Part shown: positions 5,165 to 5,698 of the stretch, piece after piece
How positions within the stretch are numbered: the stretch's first letter is position 1
How the letters are laid out: the number at the start of each line of letters is the position of its first letter
DNA from: an uncultured Eubacteriales bacterium
Lineage (GTDB): Bacteria; Bacillota_A; Clostridia; Christensenellales; Aristaeellaceae
Direction: 5' to 3'
Assembly (NCBI GenBank): GCA_944333375.1
Contig: CALVKX010000133.1
Location: 1-5,698 of the forward strand
DNA length: 5,698 nucleotides
Notes under the pieces: model-generated
Told to the model about the DNA's origin: nothing
Databases searched by the model: none
What the model saw: the letters and a program-made list of their open reading frames with translations, nothing else
Position numbers and translations under genes: made by a program

Positions 5165-5698
5165 ATGAAGAAACTGTTGGCTCTGGTCCTGACCTTCGCG
5201 CTGTGCCTGACTCTGGTTGCGGGCGCGGCCTCCGCCGAGGCGACCGGCAAGGTCTACTACCTCAACTTCAAGCCCGAAGCCGACGCGGCCTGGCAGGAGC
5301 TGGCCAAGGTCTACACCGAGCAGACCGGCGTGCCCGTGACGGTTGTGACCGCCGCCTCCGGCACCTATTCCGAGACCCTGACGGCCGAGATGGACAAGGG
5401 CGACGCGTCCCCCACGCTGTTCCAGTGCGGCAACCAGGCCGGACTTGACACCTGGGCCGACTACCTCCTGCCCCTGCAGGACACCGACTTCTACAAGGAG
5501 CTGAGCACCGAGGAGTTCAACCTCTTTGGTGAGAACGGCGACGCGCTGGCCGTCGGCTACTGCTACGAGGCGTTCGGCATCATCACCAACAAGGCCCTGC
5601 TGGAGAAGGCCGGCTATTCCATCGACGACATCACCAACTTCGAAACCCTCAAGGCCGTGGCCGAGGACATCCACGCCCGCGCCGACGAGCTGGGCTTC
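5165..5698 (+). CDS. Carbohydrate-type ABC transporter solute-binding protein (SBP2), 3' end beyond window
   Basis: 178 residues are visible with no stop; by comparison with SBP1 (454) the N-terminal 40% is present. The ATG at 5165 follows AAAAGGGG (5147-5154) by 10 nt. Residues 1-24 are a signal peptide (MKKLLALVL..., ending GAASA) with an AxA-type signal peptidase I site after A24. At VAGA (18-21) the position of a lipobox cysteine is alanine; the only nearby Cys (C14) is in the hydrophobic core. The mature part starts VYYLNFKPE (30-38), then TGVPVTVVTAASGTY (54-68), PTLFQ (83-87), ETLKAVAEDI (160-169). By hand alignment it matches SBP1 at about 64 of 111 positions up to residue 141, but lacks the Pro/Ala linker and about eight residues near 150. 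It probably heads its own rightward transporter operon; permeases would lie outside the window. Confidence 0.94.
   Translation, partial: MKKLLALVLTFALCLTLVAGAASAEATGKVYYLNFKPEADAAWQELAKVYTEQTGVPVTVVTAASGTYSETLTAEMDKGDASPTLFQCGNQAGLDTWADYLLPLQDTDFYKELSTEEFNLFGENGDALAVGYCYEAFGIITNKALLEKAGYSIDDITNFETLKAVAEDIHARADELGF
5642..5673 (+). repeat. 32-bp exact inverted repeat, copy in SBP2
   Basis: Identical to the reverse complement of 4319-4350 in SBP1. Neighbouring bases diverge mainly at third codon positions, as expected for paralogous coding sequence. Confidence 0.85.

Noticed and set aside
5071..5448. A 125-codon plus-strand frame starting in the SBP2 leader
   Set aside because: It overlaps SBP2 in another frame, lacks a ribosome site and has shadow-type composition.

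Overview
The window is high in G+C and compact, with short intergenic gaps, purine-rich ribosome binding sites and sigma-A-like promoters. Sugar-type (CUT1) ABC transporter cassettes are arranged binding protein - permease - permease with no ATPase gene beside them. This fits a high-G+C anaerobic Firmicute (clostridial, gut-type) best. That assignment is an inference from gene style and protein families; there is no rRNA or other marker gene here.

Left part (1-1781): a LysR-family regulator is transcribed leftward and runs off the window edge. It is divergent from a rightward YeiH/UPF0324 membrane protein of the 'putative sulfate exporter' family. This LysR-YeiH pairing is a known arrangement (yeiE-yeiH, cysL-type) linked to sulfite/sulfur-compound handling. 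The AT-rich gap between them holds two dyads of LysR T-N11-A type exactly 30 bp apart, placed over predicted promoters for both genes.

Middle part (1785-4902, leftward): a three-gene operon reads, in transcription order, solute-binding protein (SBP1), MalF-like permease, MalG-like permease. The permease genes are separated by 1 nt. A GC-rich stem-loop lies between the SBP stop codon and the first permease. The operon ends 3 nt from the end of yeiH, tail to tail.

Right part (4903-5698): a 262-nt divergent control region separates SBP1 from a second, paralogous solute-binding protein (SBP2) that runs off the right edge. SBP2 has a near-consensus promoter (TTGACA-N17-TATGAT with a TGn extension) and, about 20 nt past the expected start, a CG-centred palindrome that looks like a LacI-family operator or a small attenuator. 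Both binding proteins have export signals but neither has a lipobox cysteine, which is odd if the host is a Gram-positive.

I see no convincing wholly new system. The most interesting elements are the twin LysR dyads, the paired non-lipoprotein SBP paralogues and their shared control region.
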